This document shows, one piece after another, positions 1-11,700 of a DNA stretch of 64,000 nt (its first letter is position 1; each line of letters begins with the position of its first letter). The stretch is from Lingula anatina (lineage: Eukaryota > Brachiopoda > Lingulata > Lingulida > Lingulidae), in NCBI RefSeq assembly GCF_001039355.2, contig NW_019775421.1, positions 296,222-360,221 on the forward strand. The letters are read 5' to 3'. The translations under genes and the position numbers were made by a program. The notes under the pieces are model-generated. The model ran no database searches. It saw only the letters and a list, made by a program, of their open reading frames with translations, and was not told where the DNA came from.

Positions 1-479
1 ATATAAATCATGTACACTAATTTCTTATCATGGTTCAATGATTGATGTGATTGGTATCAGCTAGTACTCAGTAAAGTGGCTATGCCGGAAGACAATATTT
101 TCCATGAAATGAAGTAATAAATACTAAATGAGAAATCTGCAGAAATAGCCATTAGCGGGTTGCAAGCGCGGTAATAAAACAAATGTTTTTTAATAACGAA
201 AGCGTTTCGGGGATTATTTAGGACAAGGAGAAAGTCACACGTCTATGACCCAATATATCTCGTAGGTGATTTTATGTCACTGAAAGTCAGATTTGTTTTT
301 AGCTTATCCGTTATTACTCTTTTTGTTAACATATTATGATAGGTGGGAAGAGTCATTATGGGGTCCATTTTTTAGCAATAGAATTTCATCACAGATAAAT
401 TTTCAGAATTTTTTCTCTCTTTCGTTTTTTTCTTTTCTAATTCTAATTTTTTGTTTATATATACATTTCACTTGATACT

Positions 480-830
480 GATTTACACTGGTAATAGAGG
501 TAAACATTGGATGGAAGTCAATCAATCAAAACTACAAATAACACATAAGAAATATCCCTCAAGATCACAGTTACAGTAAATGGAATACGCTTTACTTAGT
601 GCTGTATCAATTTTTAATTTTTGTTAGTGGCACAGTACACAATAAGCAGCGTTTCAGTGTTACAAAAAAGGACGCTTCCCATTAATCTCTCACTGAGAAC
701 GTCAGGGGATGCCAACCTAAACACTTATAACTGAAAACGAGCTTGCAGGCTCCAGCGGTTGGTGTAACAATAGATACTGTGAACACATTTCACGTAAAAG
801 ATATTGAAGAATTCAAAAAGCAGTCTGAAG
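480..830 (+). promoter_or_regulatory. Conserved 5' flank of lectin copy A
   Basis: This region aligns with 8380-8770 upstream of copy B, including CATTAATCTCTCACTGAG against GATTAATCTCTCACTGAG. A TATATATACAT string lies at about 458-468 with a similar one near 8325. The region probably contains promoter and 5' UTR, but no transcription start can be assigned from sequence. Confidence 0.4.
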
Positions 831-3800
831 ATGTCATCGAAGAAAATTGTGACTGTCCTTTTGTCAGAATGTGCTCTACTTATGATATGGTTTGGCCTGT
901 CGAATTCTTCATCTTTATGGTTTCGGGTTCAGCCTCAGACGAAATTTATTGAAGATTTAATTCTTCAGACGACATGTTCATTGTCTAAAGAGGAGTGCGC
1001 TCTCCAATGTCTGGGGCATAGAAGCTGCCTAGGTGCATATTACTGCGGTAACTCAAAGACTTGTGCTCTTACCAATTTCAACTGTGCCGGCGTTCAGGCG
1101 GGGTTCTTGTTGAGTGACCCAAACTGCTTCTACATAGAGGCACGGAATCGCAAAGTATCTTGTGTGGTAAGTTATATTTAATCAGTTAAAGGGATTTATG
1201 TCGAGACAAAATGTTGCATTTCATCTTAATTCAATCTACGCCGTGTGTAGATCATGAGATTATCCTCTGGTAACGAAATATCATTTTAACTGTTTTTCAC
1301 GGATCTCTTTGAGATTTTAGCTGCAGTGTTTTTATCATCGCTGATGTCATTAGAAACAGTAAAGTCATGCAAATGTTTACTACACCAATATATGTTAAAA
1401 CAGAAAACTTGAAAAGAATGAAAAAAGTCAAAGTAGAAAATAACTAAATTATGTGGAATTAAAAATACAAACAGCGATATCAATGGAATAATATCAATGG
1501 AATAATATCAATGGAATAATATGACAACGAATTTGCAACACAAGCTCTAGAAGTTAAAAGTACCCTTTCCTTGATTTTCACGCCAATGAAAAAGGCCAAA
1601 GTAGAAAATAACTAAATTATGTGGAATTAAAAATACAAACAGCGATATCAATGGAATGATATCAATGGAATAATTTGACAACGAATTTGCAATACAAGCT
1701 CTAGAAGTTAAAAGTACCTTTCTGGGATTTTCACGCCAATGTGAATTTTACTCGAGATTTAAAAAAATCCATCTCTGCACTTAAATCCATGTTTAATACC
1801 AATTTTTATGAAATGATTTAGCTAGTTAGTCATTTAAGCCAGTTAAGCTTGTAAGTCCAATATGCACATTTTGGAAAGCAGAAAAACGTAAATACAAAAA
1901 CTGTTTTGCTTTGCTCTCAAAATAATCGTAAATAAATTATGTAAGGAAAGTGACTTTCTATGGTCAGTGGCATTATTTACATTTTTAGTCCAACCAGCAA
2001 AGGCACTTTAAACGTTGTGCGAATACTTTAGAAAATGTTTTAAAATGTTTAAGATAACGTCTTAATAATGTAAAAGATATGTTTATTTTTTTGAGATTTA
2101 TTTTTGAAAGGCATCAGAAATATGCACTTTGAAAAGCACCTCGTCAAAATAACTGTGGTAACAAGCACTCAGTCTCAAAGAAGACATCTTTGAAAGGTAC
2201 CTTACCACAAAAAGTTTAAGCTCAATATCATGCTCTGAGTTTATACACAGATGTTATTTACGACACCTATGCCAACTGAAATTACGAGAGAGTTCCTTAG
2301 AATGTTAACATTAAAGCAAAATCCACACAATCCACACGTTTATCTAAAACACTGTCAATTTGCTTGAAAGTAATTTTTGCAGAGTTTCAAAAAATCTGGT
2401 ACAAGGTGAACGTTTGGCATACAGGAACGATCCTTTAAAATAAATGTAAGATTGCAGTGTATCAAATAGAGAAAAACACAAAAGTATCTTCATTAATAAT
2501 GATAAAGCCCTACGCCTGCGTCGCAACAACACCGCACGTCGAATAGGCTAAACAAAGGTTTTCCCACTTGATTACACGCTTCTTGCATAAAATAATCATA
2601 AAGCTAGCTATTTTTATAATTAAAAAAATATTTCATAATGTTATAACTATGTTTCAGAAAAGGGTTTTTGACTAAATGTTTTCATAGTGCTATTAAAGCA
2701 TTAAAGAATTGACATTTTGACCAAGATATTTCAGGATGCAATAGAATATTTTTATAATATTTAAAACACAAGACCTGAGAGGTGTAGCCTTATTGGTAAA
2801 TTATTAGATGCTATAAATGTAATTTTTTTGTGAATTTGCCATTATGTCATTTTTATTCAAACAAATACTACCATTTCATCAAATTTCTAAAGGCCTGGGA
2901 TTTAATCTTGCCTGTGATATATTTACTGTGTGTTTTGTGTATCCAAGGCGACTTAATGCTGATTTTGCACTGGTTAAATTATGCACCCCTTCCCTTTAGC
3001 TGACAACAGCAAACAAATTTTCTCAACGCAATTCGCTTGAAACAATTAAACTAGCGAAAGTTAAGATAATCAATCAAACTACCCCAAATCAAGAACTACA
3101 CAAAATAGATGCTTTTAAATGACATTAAAAGAAATGCATTAATTTTTGTACGTGTGGTATCGATCGTTTTGTCATTGGCATTAGTACAGTTTTCTGTTCA
3201 GAAAGACCAACCCGGCGTTTCACATGAAAATGTCACCTGTGAACTTTTTGGACTAGGCCAGATCCCTGTTTGTTGACTGACAAAATCACACTTGACCCTG
3301 TATATATAAGATAACGCACAAACTATTAGCTGTAATAAAAATATTCCTTTTCTATCATGCACCATCAAATGGTAAAATACAAAACAGATGACTCGCACAT
3401 AATAAATTGAGCGAAGTAGCTATTTATATTATAAAATAAAGGATAACCTGTAAGAATGTGAGTAAGACAGGAGGATATAATTATAATACTGTTTTGTGTT
3501 TTGAGTGTCAATATGTAATTAAATAAAAAAACTGGCAACGGTGTCTAAGATACAAACACTGACTTTAGTGACACAGTAAATGCAGTAAGGACCACAGCAA
3601 TGCTTGTGTACTATATTATTTCAGGAATGTGGATGTAAAAATGGCGGGACTTGTGTCCAATTAACTGAGGGTTCCGGTAAATGTGCCTGCCCTGTCCCTT
3701 ACGGCGGATTAAACTGTGAACGTAAGTATTATCTAGGAACATACTGTTCATATTCAAGATGAGCATTATATTTTCACTGGTGGTTTTTAAAGAATGAACG

Positions 3801-5468
3801 TTTAATATCCCATTAAGCGTTTCCAACAGTGAACCACGTTGCCATTATTGCCTTCGTATTTATGGTGTAAATCAGTTTACATATACATGTACTTGGATAA
3901 TGAAAGACGTTANNNNNNNAAAAAACTGGCAACGGTGTCTAAGATACAAACACTGACTTTAGTGACACAGTAAATGCAGTAAGGACCACAGCAATGCTTG
4001 TGTACTATATTATTTCAGGAATGTGGATGTAAAAATGGCGGGACTTGTGTCCAATTAACTGAGGGTTCCGGTAAATGTGCCTGCCCTGTCCCTTACGGCG
4101 GATTAAACTGTGAACGTTAGTATTATCTAGGAACATACTGGTCATATTCAAGATGACCATTATATTTTCACTGGTGGTTTTTAAAGAATGAACGTTTAAT
4201 ATCCCATTGAGCGTTTCCAACAGTGAACCACGTTGCCATTATTGCCTTCGTATTTATGGTGTAAATCAGTTTACATATACGTGTACTTGGATAATGAAAG
4301 ACGTTACATTTTTTATTAATTATATGGAATGATTTGTATACTTTAAGTAACGTGTCCACCGCAGTTTGAGGTTTCGTTCAGGACAAGTTGCTACAGTTTC
4401 AACATGACACTGAAAGGCAACTTCTACCAGGCTAAAGCCCACTGCGAGTCAATGGGAGCGAGACTTGTCGCCGTTGACAATGAAGAGGAACACACTTTTA
4501 TTAGACAACATATTATGGCCGACGAAGGTAAGGGAAATTTATGATATTACATCATCTGACATCGGTATACTTGTGCGTTTTACAGTGATTTATAACAAAA
4601 AAGGCCTCAACAACAGTACAATCGCGTGAATTGTGTTATCCACACGTACTTAAACTTTGCAAATTACTCAATGTTTTCGTCTTGCAATCTACTTAGACAG
4701 TAATTGTGTCTCTTATAAGTTGGTACCAGTTGTCACAATTATATTTCTGTAGAATTCAATACATTGGCGGCCATTTTGGATTTTTTTACCCATCGGTAAT
4801 TTTTTCAGAGAGCTACGGCTCTAATTCGACATAGTGTGTCAAAGGGTAACCACATGCAAAATTTGGTGATTTAATCCGTCGTGTCAATTATTTATCTTCA
4901 GCACGGAGTGCCGTCGGCTGGTGGACCTCACTAACAGATGATGCCTCTGAAGGTACCTGGGTATTGTCCGGGTGGGGCGACATTCCAGCACCGTTTATTG
5001 CATGGGGTCCAGGTATAAAACTCGTATATTTTCATGTGTATTTTCATATTTTAGTTACAACAATTTTGTCCTTAAATTACACGAACCGAATCTATCTGAG
5101 ATATTTTCAAGACTACCTTACTTGGTATTTACCTTCGTTGTCATGTATTGCCAAGCTGAAGTGCTCTTAAATAGAAGTGGAAATAGAGCGATGATGCCGA
5201 GCAGGAAATGCCATGTTTGATGTCGGTTTATTTTTCGTTTCTATATATTACATTAAAGGAGGTTTAAAACAATGTCATTCAAACGAAATCTTCTGATGGT
5301 GATTTTATTTGCATTATCAATTTCCCACAAGTTATTTCCATTCTAGGGGAACCAAATAGCCAAGGGGGCAATCAAGACTGTGTACAATACCATTCCATCA
5401 CCAAGCTTTTTGATGACGAGCAATGCAGTCGTACAATTAACTTTATATGTGAAACAGAAGCGACCTAG
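831..5468 (+). CDS. Secreted PAN-EGF-C-type lectin protein, copy A (5 exons)
   Basis: Exons 831-1166, 3625-3721, 4348-4527, 4902-5012 and 5347-5468 have GT-AG ends and join in frame with phases 0,1,1,1 to give 281 residues plus TAG. Residues about 5-22 are a hydrophobic signal peptide. Exon 1 then encodes a Cys-rich PAN/apple-like domain (EECALQCLGHRSCLGAYYC and following Cys). Exon 2 is one EGF module with six Cys (C-x-C-x5-C-x9-C-x-C-x8-C). Exons 3-5 are a long-form C-type lectin domain starting CPPQFE, with SCYSF, GTWVLSGWG, GEPN and FICE. The start at 831 was chosen because it aligns with the copy B start in a conserved GAAG-ATG context and opens the signal peptide. Such proteins are usually extracellular sugar or pattern binders; the ligand here is unknown. 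The EPN motif suggests mannose-type binding, but two calcium ligands are altered. Exon 2 occurs twice because of a local duplication. Confidence 0.88.
1417..1742. repeat. Local tandem duplication, about 170-bp unit with inner 15-bp repeats
   Basis: Two consecutive units share AGTAGAAAATAACTAAATTA and end in ATTTTCACGCCAATG. Inside each, ATATCAATGGAATA is itself repeated two to four times. The corresponding part of unit B (about 9330-9400) has a single degenerate version, so the expansion is specific to unit A. Confidence 0.8.
3523..4312. repeat. Direct duplication of about 390 bp flanking a 7-N gap
   Basis: The sequence beginning AAAAAACTGGCAACGGTGTC occurs at about 3525 and again at about 3920. 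It continues through the EGF exon to GAAAGACGTTA, where the N run 3913-3919 interrupts the first copy and the second copy reads on into unique sequence. The two copies differ at only a few bases. Unit B has a single version of this segment, around 13820-14200. Confidence 0.85.
4019..4115 (+). CDS. Second copy of the EGF exon (probable assembly duplicate)
   Basis: This 97-nt segment has the same exon sequence as 3625-3721, with acceptor TTTCAG and donor GTTAGT in place of GTAAGT. It sits in a repeat of about 390 bp directly after the 7-N gap. Because the exon enters in phase 0 and leaves in phase 1, including both copies would shift the lectin domain out of frame, so at most one can be used per transcript. 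An alternative haplotype joined at the gap is the simplest explanation; a true mutually exclusive exon is less likely. Confidence 0.7.
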
Positions 5469-6232
5469 AAAACGACGGATACTGGGAAAATATATACAGG
5501 ATACAATCCGTATGAGAACCTATATTTACACAATAATACGATCTTTCTGGATCTCATTTTATTCATATCTTCTATATTTAAAAACTATACTTGTATGGTT
5601 GGCGAAGTATACTTCGTGTTGCCTATGGTTTGTTGACTCCGGCTTGCAGACTGACTGTCTGTAAGAGAAAACACGACGGCCATATAACCTTAGGGAATTT
5701 TTTTCAACGAGCTTTAGGTAAAACATTTCAAATGAATTAGTTGTAGAGAAAATACGGAATCGTCATCATTCTTAAACGGCAACATGGATAGTTGTATCAT
5801 GTTTTACGCTTTCAAGATAATGTATAAGATTTCTTCCGATGCTGTTATTGTTGTCAATGTAGCTTATGAGATCAACATTTTTATGCTGCCTGCTGTCAAA
5901 TTTGCCTACGGATACTTTTTCTAACGTCAACACTGCTGCTCTTTCCGTCATTTTCTTACGTTACACCGTCCATTAGTAATGAAGACATTTCTTATCGGAT
6001 TGCTCTTTCAGATTACTACATACACCGTTACATGAGTGGAATTCTATGGTTTTATATACAAATGCATCTTTCTTTTAATGGGCTCATACATGCGAATAAT
6101 AAGATTGTCCGCCTTAAAACTATATTAGATAAAACCTAGGATTACAAACATTGGTTGTCTGAACATGCACTAATATACGTGACGTACTGGTATCTTATGC
6201 TTGTGCGCTTCCTGTATTACATGTCGTGGACT
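5469..6232. other. 3' flank of lectin copy A
   Basis: No additional exon was recognised. The sequence aligns with 15446-16250 downstream of copy B, including GCTGCCTGCTGTCAAATT. It probably holds the 3' UTR and non-transcribed spacer. Candidate polyadenylation hexamers shared by both units are ATTAAA in TTCATTAAATTTCGTC near 6525 and 16259, and AATAAA near 6895 and 16630. Confidence 0.5.
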
Positions 6233-6517
6233 CGCCCGCACGAAAATGCAGTAGTATCGAAGTAGCAAAGAAGCATTAACGCAGTAGTGTGGAGCATATT
6301 TGCAGTAGAAATGCAGTATAGCCTACTGCAATTCTACTTCAAAAATTACATAGAGTTGTACAGAGGAGGAGCATTAATGCAGTAGATTAGCAGCATGATA
6401 GAAGCATGTTTCAAATATGCTAATTAGCTCCCAATGCAAAGCAGATTTGAGGCATATTTGCAGTATGATTGCAGTAGTCTACTGCGCTGGAGCATCTACT
6501 GCGTTTTCGTGCGGGCG
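6233..6517. mobile_element. Short inverted-repeat element, unit A only
   Basis: The ends are inverted repeats CGCCCGCACGAAAATGCAG and CTGCGTTTTCGTGCGGGCG, about 285 bp apart. The interior is built from many GCAGTAG/CTACTGC words in both orientations. In unit B the same place reads CATGTCGTGTACGTTTTCATT without the insert, so this is an insertion after the duplication. It has no coding capacity and is a non-autonomous DNA transposon by form. The target duplication is short (CG or similar) and I could not assign a superfamily. Confidence 0.8.
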
Positions 6518-8260
6518 TTTTCATTAAATTTCGTCAGGAAGACTTTTATTTTGCTTCCATTTAGTCTGTCCTATATTTAGATGCGTGGACTGTATTAATA
6601 AGCTAATATATTTGCATCATCCATCGTGTCCCGAGTAATTTTTATTTACACTTCATCTAATATAGGGTGTTTTTGGTCATGGTTTATGACTGCTGGATCC
6701 TGTTCAGCAACCAGATAATATATTTTCTCCTGTTTGTATGTTGTATATTTTTTGTCATGTGCCGATGTATCGTCTGTCTGAAATCCTGTATGAAATGTAC
6801 ATATTATGACGTTTATGATATAGCATATCTTTGCAGTGTATTCCAGAGCGTTACTCTGCGATTTTAGGATCCTCTAATTTTACGTGTTTGTTAGAAATAA
6901 AATAATGTATTTACAATAATTTGTTGTGCTTTCCTTTCAAAAGGCATGGTTATCCGCCGTGGTATTTTGCATAACATTTAGGTCGTGTTTCGTGAATTGT
7001 AAGAAATGTATCAAAAGACAAAATAGCATTGAACGATAATTAAAGCGGACTAGACGAGCACTTAAAAACAGAATAAAAAGTATATAATTAACCCTCAATT
7101 TGTAATGCAATTTTACCCCCGTTTCTTGTCAAATATAACCTAACCATACCGCTGCATTATTTGTGAAATATGAAGGTGATGGCACAGAATTGCCAGAGTC
7201 TTAGAGACAGATAAACCAGTACTTCAGAACGACTTGGCACATGTCGCATCAGTTTTTTGTAGACATACTGTAATCTCCAACACATTCCCAAATCTGATTG
7301 CATATATACCCCTGGGCCGTTCAATGCTAGAATATGGCTCCTTCAAGTGGATCCATTTCTACCGCCAGATGTTAAATAATTTGCACTTGTTTGGGTCGAA
7401 AATAAACAAGTTTACCGACTAAAGGGTTTACATTTAGACGCAGATGTTCCCATTTTAATGTTTAAACGCCCAAAACCCATTGAGTATATATATATCATTA
7501 ACAATATTAATACATGTAACGCCGTATAAGGAAAGAAATTCACGATCTTAATAAATCCGAGTACACTATTTCAGACGCATACAGGTAAAACTAGTGATTT
7601 TTGTTTGAGGCACATAATTCGACAATTTGCACTGACTGATTGTGAATGTGGTAGGGGAGATAAACAAAGACATCCGGTTGAGACACGGCAATCCCATAGC
7701 GACATCAAACATTTCGCAATGATGGGGTTGGCGTGAACCAATATAGTATAATGATATATGTTACAGATGGATGCAGAAAGAGGTAACGCCCTGTGTGACT
7801 GTACGTCGTTCCTTTTACACGAAACACCCACTGTTTCCTGTCAGTGTTAATGGTTCATATTTCCAGTCTTTATGGGACTGTACATTTAGCCTAGGATCCA
7901 TGTTTTACCCCTGATTTAACTTACAACTAAGATTTTTTTTTTTTGCATTTCAAGCTCGTCACATACACAGCGTGTCTAAACTGTCTGCAGGATACACCCT
8001 GTTATGATGTACTGGTACATGTATCTCATAACATATAATTTCCGCGACAAATGCATGTGTTTTTATATATTTTAAAGGATTCTAACGCAGTTCTGTATCC
8101 AGCAAAGGGGGTATTTTTCTGAAGAAGTGAACCTTTCATCATGAAACATTCGTGTACCTAGATCACATTTTACCAGGAGCAGACCTTATTTTCTTGGTAT
8201 AAAATGGCGGTTCGTTTAAAAAACACTCGAACCCCCGTGAAACCACTGTGGGATTTCAAT
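6518..8260. other. Noncoding tail of unit A
   Basis: No gene was recognised. It aligns with scattered parts of 16257-20350. It contains the empty sites for three unit B insertions, near 7200, near 7580 and near 8120. The part at about 8115-8240 resembles the 61211-61385 element (AAGTGRACCTTT, then CATGAA, then ACCTAGA). Confidence 0.5.
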
Positions 8261-8770
8261 ACAGATAACTTTCCAGTATTGTTTCTTTCCATTCTTTTTT
8301 TGCTTTTTTAATGAAAAGTTTTTGTTCATATATACATTACTTGATGCTGATTTGCAATGGCAGAGTGTAACATTTCCCTATAACTTACAATAGCAAACAA
8401 TACATATTCATAACACCATATGTTAGATATGATAGTCCCAATGGCAGACAATTCAATCAATAAAAACTACAAACAACACACAGGAGAGATGAAATTAGAT
8501 CAGAATTACAGTAAATGGATGAATCTTTATTAAGTGCCATATCAATTTTTAATTTTTGTCTATGGCGCAGTACACAATAAGCAGCTTTTGAGTGTCACAA
8601 ATAGACGCTTCAGATTAATCTCTCACTGAGGACGTCAGGTGAAGCCAACCGAAAACACTAATGACATAAAAAGAGCTTGCAGACTCGAGGGTGGGTGTTT
8701 CAATGCATGCTGTGAACACATTTCACGTAAAAGATAATGAAGGATCCAAACAGCAGTTAACCATTTGAAG

Positions 8771-11700
8771 ATGGCAACGAAGAAATTTGTGGCCGTTCTT
8801 TTGGCAGATTATGCTCTGCTTATGATATGGTTTGGCGCGTCGAATTCTTCATCTTTATGGTTTCGGGTTCAGCCTCAGACGAAATTTATTGAAGATTTAA
8901 TTCTTCAGACGACATCTTCTATGTCTAAAGGGCACTGCGCACTCCACTGTCTGGGGCATAGAAGCTGCCTAGGGGCATATTACTGCGGTAACACAAAGAC
9001 TTGTGCTCTTACCAATTTCAACTGTTCCGGCGTTCAGGCGGAGTTCCTGTTGAGTGACCCGAGCTGTTCCTACATAGAGGCACGCAATCGCTCAGTTTGT
9101 CTGGTAAGTTATATTTTATCAGGAAGGATCCATAATGATACAAAATGTTTCATTTTATCTTAACTCGATCTACACCTAGGATATGTTATTAAATGTTATT
9201 AGATATTATCATCCACAAAACATCTTGTTTTTCACAGATGTCTTCAAAAATTTAGTATTTAGGATATGTTTCATTGCTGATGCCATTAGAAACAGTCTTG
9301 CAAATGTTACTATCCCAAAGTCAGTTAAAACTCAAAGTAGATAATCGCTAAATTATGTGGAATTATTAAAAATACAAATAAAATAAAATTTTTCCTACTG
9401 ACGTTGGCTGTTTAATACCAATTTTACTGAAACCATATAGCTTTAAATAAATGGTCATTTTGTCATTTACGCCAGTTAATCTTGTAAGTCCAATATGCAC
9501 ATTTTGGAAAGCAGAAAAATGTGAACACAAAAACTTTTGCTTTGCTCTTGAAATAATTGTATAGAAAATATGTAAGGAAAGTGACCAACTAAATGGTCAG
9601 TGGCGTTATTTACATTTTTAACCGTTGAAATGATCGGATAACCAGCAAAGAATTATAACGTTATGTGAATGCTTTAGAGTGTTTTTAAATGTTTAAGATA
9701 ACGATTTAATAAGTAATATATATGTATATTTTAAAGATTGTAACAGCACTGTGTAAGACATGAGAAATATGCACTTTAAAAAGTACCGCGTCAAAATAAC
9801 CAAACAAGCACTCAGTCTCGCTTTGACAGGTAGTTTACCATGAATAGTTTTAGCTAAATATCATCAACTGTGTATACACACAGATATTATTCACGACACC
9901 TATGCCAACTGAAATCACGATCGAGTTCCTTAGAATGTAAATACTGAAGCAAAGGCAACACAATCTACAGGTTTATCTAAAACACTATTTATTTATTTAT
10001 TCGACAGTGATTTTTGCTGAGTTTGTAAAAGTCTGGTTAAATATAAACAGTTCTGCATCCAGGAATAATTATTTGATGTAAGTTCAATATTGCACGGTTT
10101 GAAAAAGAGAAAAAAACACCACGGGATATTCGATAATGATAAGACTCAAGCCATACGTCGCAATAGTTCTACAAGTTGGACCAGGCTAAACAAAGGGGTT
10201 TTCCATAGACACTATATTAAACGTTTCTTGCGTTAACTAATCTAATTCATAGCTATTTTATGATAAAAATATTTCATAATGTAATTACTATGTTTCAGAA
10301 AAGGTGTTTTGACTAAGTGTTTTCATAAAATAATTAAAATACAAACGAATCGACATTTTTTGCCAAGATATTTTTAACTGTGGTCAAACACTTTGTAATG
10401 TTAAGAACACAATGAAACATTTTTGAAATGTGTTGAAAGGGTTTTGTGTTTGCTGGAAAAGATTAAAACTTAATTATGATAAAAAGAGACTTTCACATCT
10501 GCTTATTTGTATCCTCCATGCTTTTATACTATTAATGAAAACAGGAAATACTATACTCTGCTTTTAAATAATCTTTTCGGGGTATTTTTGCATTTTTGTG
10601 AATATTTCACTGATTATAAGAAAGAATGAAGGCAAAAAATGAAATTAAAAGATTGGATTTTTTGTACAGGATTCAGGAAACTTGCTTACATGCTTAAACA
10701 GACCAGAGGGGTAGCCTTCCTGGTAAATAATTAGATGCTATTAGAAGTAAATTTAGCAAATTTGCCATTACATGTCATTTTTATCAAACAAAAGCTACCA
10801 TTTCATCTAGTTTTTCTAAAAGCATGAAATTAATCATTGCCTGTGACATATTCACTGTGAGTGTTTTTTTTTTTTTTTTTTTTGTATCGAAGGCGACTTA
10901 ATGCTGATTTGCACTTGTTATAATGCGAGACACGTACTTCCCTGTGCAAGAGCAAGCATCGGATTTTCGAAACGCAGTATTTTGAAACGATGCAACTAAC
11001 GAAAGTTACGATAATCAATCAAACTACCCCAGTGCAGGAACTATACACTATTATGCTTTTAAATGACATTAAAATTAATGCATTAATATTTGTAAGTGTG
11101 GTATCGATCGTTTTGCCAATGACATTAGAACAGTTTTCTTTTCAGAAAGATCAACCAGGTATCAAACTGAAGTTGTAGTTCAAGGCTTCTTTATCTTTGG
11201 GTCCTTCATTACATATACTGTGTGCAGTTAACTCTTTATGCATAAACATTATTTTCCATACTATCCAATTAAGAGAAGTGAGTCAACTATATTTCGTCAT
11301 GGTTTCCTGTTCTAAATAAACAAAAGATGACTCACGCAATTCTCAATAGAAACACGAAAAGCAATAGTTAATGTTTTCCAGAAAAACTCATTTCCGAGTG
11401 TTTGTTACACATGGATATCTTAAAGGTCGCATCCTGAATGCCTGTAATGATGCCACCTGGACACTAATCGGTGTGGAAAGAAATAAATAACCACTGAATA
11501 TTGAGGCTTGAAAGGCTTCGGAAAAAAGTCATCTATTGTGTAATAATGATAAGCAGCAATTTGATAGCTTCCTGAAGGTTTCTTAAAAAAAAAACAGGCT
11601 CAGTGTTACAAAGCATGCTGGGAATAATTTTCGTGTATTTAATATGAATAATTTCAAAGGGCGATTGAATATGAAGATGACAACGATGCTAATTGTCATG

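Larger units (their letters stand above)
400..8260. repeat. Tandem segmental duplication, unit A
   Basis: From the T-rich stretch near 410 to the CTAGATCAC region near 8160, this unit aligns in order with unit B, including the 5' flank (GTACACAATAAGCAGC at about 636 and 8571), all five exons, the 3' flank and distal noncoding sequence. Noncoding identity is still obvious by eye but broken by indels, so the duplication is not very recent. Confidence 0.85.
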
